Shown here one piece after another: positions 1-8,005 of a DNA stretch of 64,000 bases. Numbering within the stretch: position 1 is the stretch's first letter; every line of letters starts with the position of its first letter. The notes under the pieces are model-generated. The model was not told the DNA's origin. It saw only the letters and a program-made list of their open reading frames with translations, and searched no databases. The stretch lies in NCBI GenBank assembly GCA_902765395.1, contig CACWZP010000014.1:1-64000 (forward strand), read 5' to 3'. This DNA comes from an uncultured Eubacteriales bacterium (GTDB taxonomy: Bacteria; Bacillota; Clostridia; Christensenellales; Aristaeellaceae). The position numbers and the translations under genes were made by a program.

Positions 1-53
1 TTCCTGCATATACATAAGGTGCTGCAGCCTCCAGCGTGCGCTTTGGGTGAGTA

Positions 54-169
54 TTCCGGGCGATTCTGAACCGCCGTTCCGGCGTTACAGTACCGCTATT
101 CCGTTTTCGACGATACCGCGAATCCGGGATTCGGATACCGTGATTCCGGTCAGATGATACCGATTCCCT
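54..169. repeat. Six-copy, 22-bp-period repeat array
   Basis: The motif ATTCCGG or a close variant occurs at about 54, 76, 98, 121, 143 and 163. Each copy from the second on is preceded by ACCG (70, 92, 115, 137, 159). Spacing is 22, 22, 23, 22 and 20 bp, close to two helical turns, which places the sites on one face of the DNA. The array ends at the promoter of the chimeric regulator. Such arrays are typical transposase binding sites in IS21-family ends. Confidence 0.7.
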
Positions 170-172
170 TTA

Positions 173-208
173 TAATGAATTCATACGCTTTGCAGCGTAA
201 ATTCATTA
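173..208 (+). promoter_or_regulatory. Hairpin overlapping a TATAAT -10 box
   Basis: A TATAAT hexamer lies at 171-176. It overlaps an inverted repeat whose arms are AATGAATT-CA-TACGCT (174-189) and AGCGTA-AATTCATT (194-207), with a TTGC loop and a two-base bulge. A strong ribosome binding site, AAGGAGG (211-217), follows. No good -35 is seen 17 bp upstream. The palindrome could be an operator or a leader hairpin. Confidence 0.45.
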
Positions 209-226
209 CGAAGGAGGTCACCATTT

Positions 227-886
227 ATGACCAAGTATCGTGAGATCATCCGGCTTGCCGGGTTGAATCTCAGCCAAACCAACATTGCCCTTAGCTGTAA
301 TGCATCCAAGACAACTGTCAACAAGGTGCTGAAGGCAGACATCCAGAACATCCGCTCCACGCTGGATGAGATGGACATCAACGCCTTCGAGGACGCCATA
401 GAAAAGATCATCGGCGCGCGCAGCATCTACGTGCTGGGCCTGCGGGCTTCCGCGCCTATCGCCGAGTTCTTCGGCCACTACCTGCGCTTCATCTTCCCGA
501 ACGTGACCGTGGTCACCAGCGGCGTCAGCGACGTGTTCGAGCAGCTGGCCCGCATCGGCGAGGGCGATCTGCTGATCGGCATCTCCTTCCCGCGCTACAC
601 GGCCCGCTCCATCGAGGCCATGGAGTTCGCCCGTGGCCGGGGCGCTTCGCTGATCGCCATCACCGACGGCCCGCTTTCGCCGCTGCACGCCACGGCGGAC
701 ACCTGCCTGATGGCCAAGAGCGACATGTCCTCCTTCGTGGACTCCTTTGCCGCGCCGTTGTCGCTGATCAACGCGCTGATCGTGGCGCTGGGCCAGCGCA
801 GGCGGCACGAGGTGACCGAGTACTTCGAAGAGATGGAGAGCATCTGGGGCCAGTACGACGTGTACCTGGCCAGGACCACCGAGTGA
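227..886 (+). CDS. Chimeric regulator: IstA-type HTH fused to RpiR-type SIS domain
   Basis: The protein has 219 residues. Residues 1-36 (MTKYREIIRL, a GLSQ-like turn, ending TVNKVLK) read like the N-terminal helix-turn-helix of IS21 IstA transposases. From about residue 37 (ADIQNIRSTLDEMD) the protein reads like the linker and SIS sugar-phosphate-binding domain of the RpiR/MurR family, with IYVLGLR, a VTSGVSD stretch and a GDLLIGIS segment. The usual RpiR helix-turn-helix of about 77 residues is missing. The ATG is set by AAGGAGG ten bases upstream. The flavoprotein gene follows 12 bp later, probably in one transcript. The protein may be a functional regulator with a borrowed DNA-binding helix or a decaying fusion. 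The domain assignments are secure; the function is inferred. Confidence 0.8.
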   Translation: MTKYREIIRLAGLNLSQTNIALSCNASKTTVNKVLKADIQNIRSTLDEMDINAFEDAIEKIIGARSIYVLGLRASAPIAEFFGHYLRFIFPNVTVVTSGVSDVFEQLARIGEGDLLIGISFPRYTARSIEAMEFARGRGASLIAITDGPLSPLHATADTCLMAKSDMSSFVDSFAAPLSLINALIVALGQRRRHEVTEYFEEMESIWGQYDVYLARTTE

Positions 887-898
887 CAGGGGATTGAA

Positions 899-2146
899 AT
901 GAGTCAGAAGCGAATCATCGTTATAGGCGGAGGCGCGGCCGGTATGATGGCCGCGCTCTTTGCGGCAAGGGGCGGGGCGGCCGTCACGCTGCTGGAGCGC
1001 AACGAGAAGCTGGGCAAGAAGGTGTACATCACCGGAAAGGGCCGCTGCAACCTGACCAACGCAGCGGACATGGAGGAGTTCCAGCGCAATATCTTCCGCA
1101 ACCCGCGCTTTATGTACGCCGCCTTTGCCAACCTGGACAACCGCGGCGTGATGGACCTGGTGGAGGGCCTGGGCACGCCGGTGAAGGTGGAGCGGGGAAA
1201 CCGGGTGTTTCCCGTCTCCGACAAGGCCAGCGACGTGATCGGCGCGCTGAAGCGGGGCCTGGACCGGGAGGGCGTGCGCGTGCGCCTGAATATCCGCATG
1301 GAGGGGCTGATCGAAAAGGAAGGCCGCTGCACAGGCGCAAAGCTGGAGGGTGGCGAAGCGCTTCCGGCGGACGCGGTGATCCTGGCCACCGGAGGGCTGA
1401 GCTATCCCTCCACCGGCTCCACCGGCGACGGCTACCGCATGGCCGAGGAGACAGGCCACGCCGTGACGGAGACCCTGCCCGCGCTGGTGCCCATCGAGAC
1501 GGTTGAAAGCTGGCCGGGCGTGCTGACGGGGCTTTCGCTGAAGAACGTGCGGCTGACGGCCTGGCAGACGGGCGGCAAGAAGGAAAAGAAGCTGTATTCC
1601 GACATGGGCGAGATGCTGTTTACCCACTTTGGCATCTCCGGCCCGCTGGCGCTGACCCTCTCCAGCTACCTTCCCGGGGACCTGTCGGGCGTCCGCATGG
1701 AGATCGACCTGAAACCCGCCCTGGACGATCAAACGCTGGACGCACGGCTCCTGCGCGATTTCAAGGCCATGTCCCGCAAGCAGCTGATCTCCGTGATGGA
1801 CGGCCTCGCGCCGCACAACCTGGCGGAGCAGCTGGTGAAGCTGGCGGGGCTGACGCCCACGATGCCGGTGAACGGCGTGACGTCCCAGCAGCGCGCGGCG
1901 CTGCTCAACGTCATCAAGCACGTGCCACTGACGCCCAAGGCCCTGCGGGACTACAACGAGGCCATCATCACCCGGGGCGGCGTGAGCGTGAAGGACATCA
2001 ACCCCTCCACCATGGAGAGCAAGAGACTGCCCGGGCTCTACTTCGCCGGGGAGCTGATCGACGTGGACGCCGCCACCGGCGGTTTCAACCTGCAGATCGC
2101 CTGGTCCACCGGGGCCCTGGCGGGCAAGAGCGCGGCGGAGGCATAG
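899..2146 (+). CDS. BaiN/YhiN-family FAD-dependent oxidoreductase (HI0933-like)
   Basis: This 415-residue flavoprotein has an N-terminal FAD-binding Rossmann motif GGGAAGMMAA (residues 10-19), the family signature GRCNLTN at about 47-53, and a C-terminal FAD motif around GLYFAGELIDVDAATGGFN. It matches the aminoacetone oxidase/BaiN-like family of NAD(P)/FAD-dependent oxidoreductases. Their physiological substrate is usually unknown, although BaiN itself reduces bile-acid intermediates. Length is normal and no membrane segment is seen. It lies 12 bp after the chimeric SIS regulator, so the two are probably cotranscribed, but nothing shows that the regulator controls it. Confidence 0.9.
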   Translation: MSQKRIIVIGGGAAGMMAALFAARGGAAVTLLERNEKLGKKVYITGKGRCNLTNAADMEEFQRNIFRNPRFMYAAFANLDNRGVMDLVEGLGTPVKVERGNRVFPVSDKASDVIGALKRGLDREGVRVRLNIRMEGLIEKEGRCTGAKLEGGEALPADAVILATGGLSYPSTGSTGDGYRMAEETGHAVTETLPALVPIETVESWPGVLTGLSLKNVRLTAWQTGGKKEKKLYSDMGEMLFTHFGISGPLALTLSSYLPGDLSGVRMEIDLKPALDDQTLDARLLRDFKAMSRKQLISVMDGLAPHNLAEQLVKLAGLTPTMPVNGVTSQQRAALLNVIKHVPLTPKALRDYNEAIITRGGVSVKDINPSTMESKRLPGLYFAGELIDVDAATGGFNLQIAWSTGALAGKSAAEA

Positions 2147-2150
2147 AAAT

Positions 2151-2180
2151 GGAGCCGGTTTCCGAATGGAAACCGGCTCC
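2151..2180. terminator. Bidirectional terminator between convergent genes
   Basis: A perfect 13-bp stem, GGAGCCGGTTTCC, with a GAAT loop sits between the convergent flavoprotein and flavodiiron genes. The U-tract is weak on the plus strand (CGCTTTG). Confidence 0.7.
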
Positions 2181-2194
2181 CGCTTTGCCTGCAC

Positions 2195-4039
2195 CTATTT
2201 CAGCTTCTCAAAGTCCGCCGCGCCGTGCTTGCACAGGGGGCAGACGAAGTCGGCGGGCAGCTCCTCGCCCTCGTAGACGTAGCCGCAGATCTTGCAGACC
2301 CAGCCCACCTTCTTCTCGGCGAGCTTCGGCGGCTTGGGCTTGATATGGTCGAAGTAGTAGGCGTAGGTGACGGAGGGGGCGCTGGAGAGCACCTGGGCCT
2401 CGGTCACGTCGGCCACGAACAGGGTGTGGGTGCCGTAGTCGTGGCTCTCCACCACCTTGCCGGAGATAAACGCGTTCACGCAGCCGGTGATGAAGATCAG
2501 GCCGTTCTTGCTGCGGGGGAAGCCGCTGCCTGGGAACTTGTTCACGTCGCGGCCCGACTGGAAGCCGTAGTACTTGAAGATGTCAAAGGGCGCCTCCGTG
2601 GTCAGCACCGACACGTTGAACAGCCCGGTCTTCAGGATCATGTCGTGGGTGAAGTTGCCCTTGTTCACGGCGATGGTGATGCGGTTGGGGTTGCTTGTCA
2701 GCTGGGCCGCGGTGTTGATGATGCAGCCGTTGTCCTTGTCGCCGTCCTTGGCCGTCAGCACGAACAGGCCATAGCTCAGCTTGAACATGGCGTTGGGCTC
2801 GATGGCCTCGCTGGCCTTGTGCTCGATCACCTCTGCCTTCGGCAGGGTGTCGACGATGGCGTTCACCAGCTCGTCCAGCTCCGCTATCTGGCTGTCCTTC
2901 AGCGCGGACTTCAGCGTCAGCGTGCTCTCCAGGATGGTCACGTTCTTGAGCCGGCCCAGCAGCTCGCGCATCAGGCCGCCGGAGGTGGGCGCCCAGCTGC
3001 CGTTCTCCATGATGGCCACGGTGCGGTTCTGCAGGTTGTGGGCCACGATGTCGTGCAACGCGTTCTCCATGTTCACGAAGATGCCCGCGTTGTAGGTGGT
3101 GGAGGCGAACACGATGTGGCTCACCCGGAAGGCCTCGGAGACGATGTAGGAGGGATGGGTGACGGAAACGTCGTACATCTTCATGTTGCGCACGCCGGCG
3201 TCGGCCAGCTTGCTGGCGATGATGTTGGCGGCGTTCTCGGTGTGGCCGTACACGGAGGCATAGGCGATCATCACGCCGTCCTCCTCGGGGGTATAGCTGC
3301 TCCACAGCTGATACTTCTCGATGAACCAGCCGATGTCCCTGCGCCACACGGGTCCGTGCAGCGGGCAGAGCATCTGGATGTCCAGGGCGGCGGCCTTCTT
3401 CAAAAGCGCCTGCACCTGGGTGCCGTACTTGCCGACGATGTTGGTGTAGTAGCGGCGGGCCTCGTCCAGGTAATCCGCCTCGAAGTTCACCTCGTCGGCG
3501 AAGATATTGCCGTTCAGCGCGCCGAATGTGCCGAAGGCATCGGCGGAGTAGAGCACCTTGTCCGTGGTGTCGTAGGTGACCATGACCTCCGGCCAGTGTA
3601 CCATGGGGGCCATCACGAAGGTGAAGGTGTGCCGCCCGGTGGTGAGCGTGTCCTTCTCCTTGACCAGGGTCACGCGGCTGTCGATGTCGAAGGTGAAGTA
3701 GTTCTTGATCATGTTCAGCGCCTTGGCGTTGGTCACGATCTTCACGCCCGGATAGCGCAGCACCAGCTCCGCCATGGTGGCGCAGTGGTCCGGCTCCATG
3801 TGGTTGACGATCAGATAGTCCAGACTGCGGCCGTCCAGCAGGTGTTCCAGGTTCTCAAAGAACACCCCGCTGACGCTCCTGTCCACGGTGTCCAGCAGCA
3901 CGGTCTGCTCGTCCAGCACAAGATAGGCGTTGTAGGAGACGCCGCCGGGCACGGGATAGACGTTCTCAAACAGGGCCAGCCGCCGGTCGCTGCCGCCCAC
4001 CCAATACATATCCTGTGTGATCCGCTTTTCGCAATGCAT
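2195..4039 (-). CDS. Flavodiiron protein with flavin reductase and rubredoxin domains
   Basis: The 614-residue cytosolic enzyme has four modules. Residues 1-250 form a metallo-beta-lactamase-like diiron domain with the ligand motif HMEPDH at 80-85 and later ligands in APMVHW, YSADAFG and CPLHGPV. Residues 255-395 form a flavodoxin-like FMN domain (AYASVYGHTENAA). Residues 400-560 form a flavin reductase-like domain. Residues 565-614 are a rubredoxin with CKICGY and CPLCKHG. The family reduces O2 to water, or NO to N2O, in anaerobes. The fused rubredoxin and flavin reductase suggest a self-contained electron path from NAD(P)H. The gene stands alone with its own sigma-A promoter and a strong AAGGAGG site. 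Confidence 0.93.
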   Translation of the reverse strand: MHCEKRITQDMYWVGGSDRRLALFENVYPVPGGVSYNAYLVLDEQTVLLDTVDRSVSGVFFENLEHLLDGRSLDYLIVNHMEPDHCATMAELVLRYPGVKIVTNAKALNMIKNYFTFDIDSRVTLVKEKDTLTTGRHTFTFVMAPMVHWPEVMVTYDTTDKVLYSADAFGTFGALNGNIFADEVNFEADYLDEARRYYTNIVGKYGTQVQALLKKAAALDIQMLCPLHGPVWRRDIGWFIEKYQLWSSYTPEEDGVMIAYASVYGHTENAANIIASKLADAGVRNMKMYDVSVTHPSYIVSEAFRVSHIVFASTTYNAGIFVNMENALHDIVAHNLQNRTVAIMENGSWAPTSGGLMRELLGRLKNVTILESTLTLKSALKDSQIAELDELVNAIVDTLPKAEVIEHKASEAIEPNAMFKLSYGLFVLTAKDGDKDNGCIINTAAQLTSNPNRITIAVNKGNFTHDMILKTGLFNVSVLTTEAPFDIFKYYGFQSGRDVNKFPGSGFPRSKNGLIFITGCVNAFISGKVVESHDYGTHTLFVADVTEAQVLSSAPSVTYAYYFDHIKPKPPKLAEKKVGWVCKICGYVYEGEELPADFVCPLCKHGAADFEKLK

Positions 4040-4055
4040 GAGGTTCCTCCTTATC

Positions 4056-4069
4056 CGCGGTCATCCGCG
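4056..4069 (-). promoter_or_regulatory. Short palindrome in the flavodiiron leader
   Basis: CGCGG-TCAT-CCGCG lies between the promoter and the ribosome binding site of the flavodiiron gene, where a repressor could act. The regulator is unknown. Confidence 0.3.
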
Positions 4070-4084
4070 CAAATATCTATTGTG

Positions 4085-4113
4085 ATTATAACATAGTTTC
4101 CAGCGCTTGGCAA
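4085..4113 (-). promoter_or_regulatory. Sigma-A promoter of the flavodiiron gene
   Basis: Read leftward, TTGCCA (-35, 4108-4113) and TATAAT (-10, 4085-4090) are separated by exactly 17 bp. Confidence 0.75.
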
Positions 4114-4185
4114 TTGCATAAACCAGCGGTTCAACGGGCAGGATAAGCCTGCGCCATGCGCAAATAAACGAAGGGGGAATGGATC

Positions 4186-4359
4186 ATGTCCCAGAAAAAG
4201 CCCAACACCAGCATCCACTGCCGCGTGTCCAGCTGCGAATACCACTGCGGCGACGAGGAATACTGCTCCCTGCGGGCCATCCGAGTGGAACCCTGCGAGT
4301 TCTGCGCCAGCGGCAAGCCCGACGACGAGAGCATGTGCGGAAGCTACTCCCGGCGTTGA
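4186..4359 (+). CDS. Small DUF1540-family cysteine-rich protein
   Basis: The 57-residue protein begins MSQKKPNTSIHC and carries eight cysteines in the spaced pattern typical of DUF1540 (HCRVSSCEYHC, EEYCSL, CEFCA, MCGSY). This pattern suggests a small metal-binding domain. DUF1540 proteins are widespread in spore-forming Firmicutes, often in single or double copy, and their role is not established. The start at 4186 is chosen because AAGGGGG lies just upstream and the reading frame covers the whole cysteine motif. The gene is divergent from the flavodiiron gene and followed by a strong terminator. Confidence 0.85.
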   Translation: MSQKKPNTSIHCRVSSCEYHCGDEEYCSLRAIRVEPCEFCASGKPDDESMCGSYSRR

Positions 4360-4366
4360 CGCGACG

Positions 4367-4393
4367 GCGGCGGCCCTGCGGCCGCCGCTTTCT
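4367..4393. terminator. Terminator between DUF1540 gene and gerC
   Basis: A perfect 9-bp GC stem, GCGGCGGCC-CTGC-GGCCGCCGC, is followed by TTTCT on the plus strand. It touches the stop codon of the convergent gerC gene. Confidence 0.75.
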
Positions 4394-5516
4394 ATTGCGC
4401 TTCAACACTGTGGATTTCGACCTGTACGGTCACGTTCGCACGCCTGTACTGCTCCCGCCAGTCACTGGCCAGCCAATCCGGCACGGTGGCAAAATGCCCG
4501 GCGGCGGCCTCTGAAAAGCCGAAGGGCTCCGCCCCGAGTCGCTGGCATTCCCGTATCACGTCGATCAGCGACGAGGCGAGCCTGGCTTCGAGCCTCCTTG
4601 CGTCCTCGGCGCACACGTCGTCCAGGGTGGTCAATCTGACGCGAAGCGACAGCGCCGCGCCGCCATCCTCCAAATCCACACTCAGATGCGGCCTGCCCTC
4701 CGTCGTCAGGGTAAAGGCCTTTCCGTCACATTCAAAGGGAAGCGCCTCGATGCTGCCGCGGATCAGGTTCAGAAGCCGCGTCTGGCCCGCGTCCAGCGTG
4801 CCCACCATGCGTCCCTGGCGGAACAGCGCAGCGCCTTCGTATCTTTGGCGCATGGGGGATTGGATGCCTGCATCCGGGGAGCCTATCGGGTCGATCATCG
4901 AAACGGCCGGGGCTTCCCCGGGCATCAGGAGGCAGAGTATGGCTGCCGGGTCGCCGTAGATGGAGCGCGACAGATAGCAGGCGTCCGCGAAGATGCCGTC
5001 CGGAACGAAGCCCTGCCGAACATAGTGGTCCAGCATGGCGCTGATCTCCGAGGACAGCCGTGTGCCGATGACGGTCTTCATGGCGCCGATGAATTCGGAG
5101 GCTTGTCCTGCGCAGACCGCGAAGCGGGCGGTGGTGTACAGGTGGGGCGTTTTGGCGATCCTGGCGATCAGCTCGCCAAAGCCTTCCTCCTTCGCCAGCG
5201 CTTCGGAGACGACGATCATGCCGATGTGGCTCAGGTTCATCTGCCGTGGCGTGGCCCGTTCCAGCGCGTCCAGTGCATGGGGCCAGTCCGCCCCGTTCGC
5301 GGAGAATGCCAGGTAGTCCCCGCCGCCGCTCTCCTCACCGGGCTTGCCCTTGCCGATCTGCGGTACACGGGCGGTGAGGAGAAGCTGTCCGTCCGCCGCC
5401 CGGTCGATGCCCAGCACCAGCACATAGGCCTGGTTCTCCAGCTCGCCGGAGACGTGACAGCCGCCCAGCGTCAGTGAGGACAGGACGATCAATGCGATCA
5501 GGCTTCGGATAAGCAC
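4392..5516 (-). CDS. gerC: Spore germination protein GerC (lipoprotein subunit)
   Basis: The 374-residue protein is the last gene of a gerA-gerB-gerC operon. It starts at a GTG preceded by GAAGGGAGG and begins with a lipoprotein signal peptide ending in the lipobox LTLGGC. The mature part starts with a GerC-like stretch around LVLGIDRAADG and has the family's Ger(x)C layout with the SNISHIG-like segment MNLSHIGMIVV. It should be anchored outside the spore inner membrane as part of the nutrient germinant receptor. The open frame extends far upstream of this start over gerB, but that extension is only an overlapping frame. It overlaps gerB by 19 bp, which suggests translational coupling. Confidence 0.85.
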   Translation of the reverse strand: MLIRSLIALIVLSSLTLGGCHVSGELENQAYVLVLGIDRAADGQLLLTARVPQIGKGKPGEESGGGDYLAFSANGADWPHALDALERATPRQMNLSHIGMIVVSEALAKEEGFGELIARIAKTPHLYTTARFAVCAGQASEFIGAMKTVIGTRLSSEISAMLDHYVRQGFVPDGIFADACYLSRSIYGDPAAILCLLMPGEAPAVSMIDPIGSPDAGIQSPMRQRYEGAALFRQGRMVGTLDAGQTRLLNLIRGSIEALPFECDGKAFTLTTEGRPHLSVDLEDGGAALSLRVRLTTLDDVCAEDARRLEARLASSLIDVIRECQRLGAEPFGFSEAAAGHFATVPDWLASDWREQYRRANVTVQVEIHSVEAQ

Positions 5517-6496
5517 GGGCTGCGGCCTCCCTTCAAGAGCATTGTCGCGGCGGTCAATGCGCCGACTGCCGGGTACGCCCATGGCGCGACGGCGTCTATC
5601 CAAGCGGGCAGCGCTTCCAGCCGCGACAGCATTAGTGCTGCTGCAACGACGATCAACGCGCATATCTTGCCGTCCAGGCGCCGGAACACCCTCTGTATCA
5701 GCGCCGCCCCGGCAAACAGCTCGCACAGCACGAGATGGAACAGCCCCGCAAACCAAAACGCGATCATTGGCAGCTGCAGGTAAAGCGGGGCGCGCCCATT
5801 GCACAGCAGCGCGTCCAGCCGGTCCAGCCATCCGCCAGAGGAGAGCGGTGCGGGCACCATCATCAGCTGCAGCGCGATCAGTATCGCGGATATTCCGGCT
5901 GCGATTGGAATAAGTGTCGCAGAAGCCATGGGACGATCCTGTTCCTCCGGCAGCAACAATATAGCGGAAGCTGACGCGATCCATCCCGCTGACCTCACGC
6001 CGCCCTCGAGGATCTCTGACCAACCGCTTCCGAGAATGGGACACAGCCAAGCAGGCCGGTAATAGGGCCATTGCAACAGCGCCACGACCAGCAGCAGCGC
6101 CGGTGCGATCCGCACCCAGAGCATCGCGCCGTAGCCAACGGCGTCTCCGTTGCGCCAGGCGCACCAGAGCGCTGCGATGCCCGTCGGCAGAAACAGCGCC
6201 AGGGCGGGGGAGCGATCCAGCGCCAGATAGCCCGCCGAGCGGTTGACGGCGGAAAGCACCCCGGCGGCATCCAGCAGCGAGAGAAGCGCCAATAGCGCAG
6301 GCAATGCCTTTCCCCGGGGCTTGAACCGGCAGACGCAGAACGCCCACGGCTGCGCCAGCAGGCCGCCGATCAGCGCCGAGATCCATGCGCCGTTGCACGT
6401 CAGGGACGCGTCCAAGGCAAGTCCAAGGAACAACCGCGCGGCGACGGCGGCCAGCGCGGCGAAGCGGGCCGGGTGGGAGGCGATCGACAGCCTCAT
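5498..6496 (-). CDS. gerB: Spore germination protein GerB (integral membrane subunit)
   Basis: This 332-residue protein is almost entirely hydrophobic, with roughly nine to ten membrane segments, as in the amino-acid-permease-like GerB subunit. A GerB-like sequence, PILGSGWSEILEGG, lies at about residue 170. It is divergent and Ala/Leu-rich, slightly shorter than usual (about 360), and is identified largely by its place between gerA and gerC. The ATG overlaps the gerA stop codon in an ATGA arrangement and has GGAAGGCG upstream, so the start is well supported. In germinant receptors this subunit is thought to bind the nutrient. Confidence 0.8.
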   Translation of the reverse strand: MRLSIASHPARFAALAAVAARLFLGLALDASLTCNGAWISALIGGLLAQPWAFCVCRFKPRGKALPALLALLSLLDAAGVLSAVNRSAGYLALDRSPALALFLPTGIAALWCAWRNGDAVGYGAMLWVRIAPALLLVVALLQWPYYRPAWLCPILGSGWSEILEGGVRSAGWIASASAILLLPEEQDRPMASATLIPIAAGISAILIALQLMMVPAPLSSGGWLDRLDALLCNGRAPLYLQLPMIAFWFAGLFHLVLCELFAGAALIQRVFRRLDGKICALIVVAAALMLSRLEALPAWIDAVAPWAYPAVGALTAATMLLKGGRSPCLSEA

Positions 6497-7971
6497 CGGG
6501 ACGCCTTCCTTCCGTTGGCCGCGAAGAACATTGGCCTGCGCTGCAGCCAAACCGGCAGCCGCAGCAGCAGGTCCGGGTTGTGCGGCCTGCGCGGCGCGAC
6601 GGGCGCGAGATAGGGGATGCCCACCGAGCGCATGCCGCACAGGCTGATGAGCATGACGAACGCCGCCAGGCATACGCCGTACAGCCCCAGTGCCGCGCCC
6701 AAGGCGATCACGAACAGACGGCAGATCACCAGGCCGATGCCGAACCCATAGTCCGGTATGGCGTAGTTCCCCAGGCCGGTGATGGCCACGATGATGATGA
6801 GTATGGGACTGATGATGGATGCCGAGACCGCCGCCTGGCCCAGGATCAGCGCGCCGACGATGCCCAGCGCCGAACCGATCTGCTGGGGCATGCGGGTGCC
6901 CGCCTCGTTGATCAGGTAGAACGAGAACTCCATGATGAGTATCTCGGCCAGTATGGGGAAGGGCACGTTGGCCCGGGCTTCCGCGATGGAGCCGATCAGG
7001 CTCAGCGGCAGGAGGTGCATGTGGTAGTCCGTCAGCGCGATGTACAGCCCCGGCAGGAACACGGAGATCAGCATGCCAGCCACGCGGATCAGCCGCAGGA
7101 AGCTGCCGTACTGCCAGCGGGCAAAGGAATCATCCGAGGCGTGCAGCTGGTGAAACAGCGTCACCGGCGCGATAAGCGCGCAGGGCGAGTTGTCTGCCAG
7201 GATCGCCACCTGGCCCTCCATCAAACAGGACGCGGCACGGTCGGGGCGTTCGGTCTCAAGCAGCTGCGGCAGCAGCGCCCATGGGCTGTCCTCGATCAGC
7301 TGCTGGACGGTACCCAATCCCTGCACCGTGGGCGCGTCGATGCCCTTCAGGCGGCTGCGCACCGCATCCACGATCTCCGGCTTCGCCGTTCCCTCCAGAT
7401 AGGCCAGCACCACCCGGCAGGGCACCGCGCGGCCCACCTCCAGGCACTCGGTGATCAGCCGGGGGGAGGGCACATAGCGCCGAAGCAGCGTCATGTTGGT
7501 GCGCAGGCTCTCCACGAAGCCCTCCTGCGCGCCGATGACCACGGATTCGTTGGTGGTGCGGTTCACGTTTCGCGCCGGATAGCCGCGGGTCTCCAGCAGC
7601 GCCGCCTCGCAGCAGCCGTCCATCAGCACCGCCGTCATGCCGGTGACCACCTTGCCGAGGATCACCTCCACCCGGCTCTCCGTCTCGCACTGGGCGATCT
7701 CCAGCACGTTCTGCGCAAGGTAATCCATGTCGGGCACCATGTCCTCCGGCAGCGTCCGTTCGGCGCAGGCCCGCAGCACGAAATCGTTGATCTTCTTGTC
7801 GTCGGCCATACCCTCGATGTAGATGACACACAGCTCCGTGCCCGCCAGTCGCAGGAAGCGGAACTGGGCGTCGGAGTTGACGGGACTGTTCAAGAGCGCC
7901 CTGAACGTTTCCACATCCTTTGAAAGCGCGCCGGTGAGCTGTGAGCGCAGCCGCTTCTCCCTGTTCTCCAT
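6493..7971 (-). CDS. gerA: Spore germination protein GerA (receptor A subunit)
   Basis: The 492-residue protein is a typical GerA/SpoVAF-family subunit. It has a soluble N-terminal half of about 280 residues (FRFLRLAGTELCVIYIEG, VEVILGK) and a C-terminal half with several membrane helices (LPGLYIALTDYHMHLLP, FPILAEILIMEFSFYLINEAG). GerA subunits form oligomeric nutrient-gated channels in the spore inner membrane. The start has GGGAGG eight bases upstream. It opens the gerABC operon and is preceded by a sigma-G-like promoter, consistent with forespore expression. Confidence 0.93.
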   Translation of the reverse strand: MENREKRLRSQLTGALSKDVETFRALLNSPVNSDAQFRFLRLAGTELCVIYIEGMADDKKINDFVLRACAERTLPEDMVPDMDYLAQNVLEIAQCETESRVEVILGKVVTGMTAVLMDGCCEAALLETRGYPARNVNRTTNESVVIGAQEGFVESLRTNMTLLRRYVPSPRLITECLEVGRAVPCRVVLAYLEGTAKPEIVDAVRSRLKGIDAPTVQGLGTVQQLIEDSPWALLPQLLETERPDRAASCLMEGQVAILADNSPCALIAPVTLFHQLHASDDSFARWQYGSFLRLIRVAGMLISVFLPGLYIALTDYHMHLLPLSLIGSIAEARANVPFPILAEILIMEFSFYLINEAGTRMPQQIGSALGIVGALILGQAAVSASIISPILIIIVAITGLGNYAIPDYGFGIGLVICRLFVIALGAALGLYGVCLAAFVMLISLCGMRSVGIPYLAPVAPRRPHNPDLLLRLPVWLQRRPMFFAANGRKASR

Positions 7972-8005
7972 GTGACCACCTCCCGAACGGACGCATATCC
8001 GGTTT

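Larger units (their letters stand above)
48..334 (+). mobile_element. Remnant left end of an IS21-family element
   Basis: Three things fit the left end of an IS21-family insertion sequence: a phased repeat array (54-169), a promoter and ribosome binding site, and the first about 36 codons of an istA-like transposase. IS21-family ends are known to carry several short repeats that bind the transposase. The outer boundary near 48 (TGAGTATTCC) is inferred. The inner boundary near 334 is where the translation switches from IstA-like to RpiR-like and where codon use shifts to the GC-rich style of the neighbours. No istB and no right end are visible, so the element is a truncated remnant. Confidence 0.55.

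Noticed and set aside
48-886. An intact insertion sequence at the left edge
   Set aside because: The transposase core, istB and the right end are missing; only the left end and HTH remain.
218-2194. Long open frames antisense to many genes (for example opposite the flavoprotein, mutS, clpC and ktrB)
   Set aside because: They are a by-product of GC-rich codon use. They lack ribosome sites and domain motifs, and the opposite strand carries clear protein families.
5517-6398. A much longer gerC reading frame reaching over gerB
   Set aside because: The lipoprotein signal and ribosome site place the start at 5516, and gerB occupies the overlapping region.
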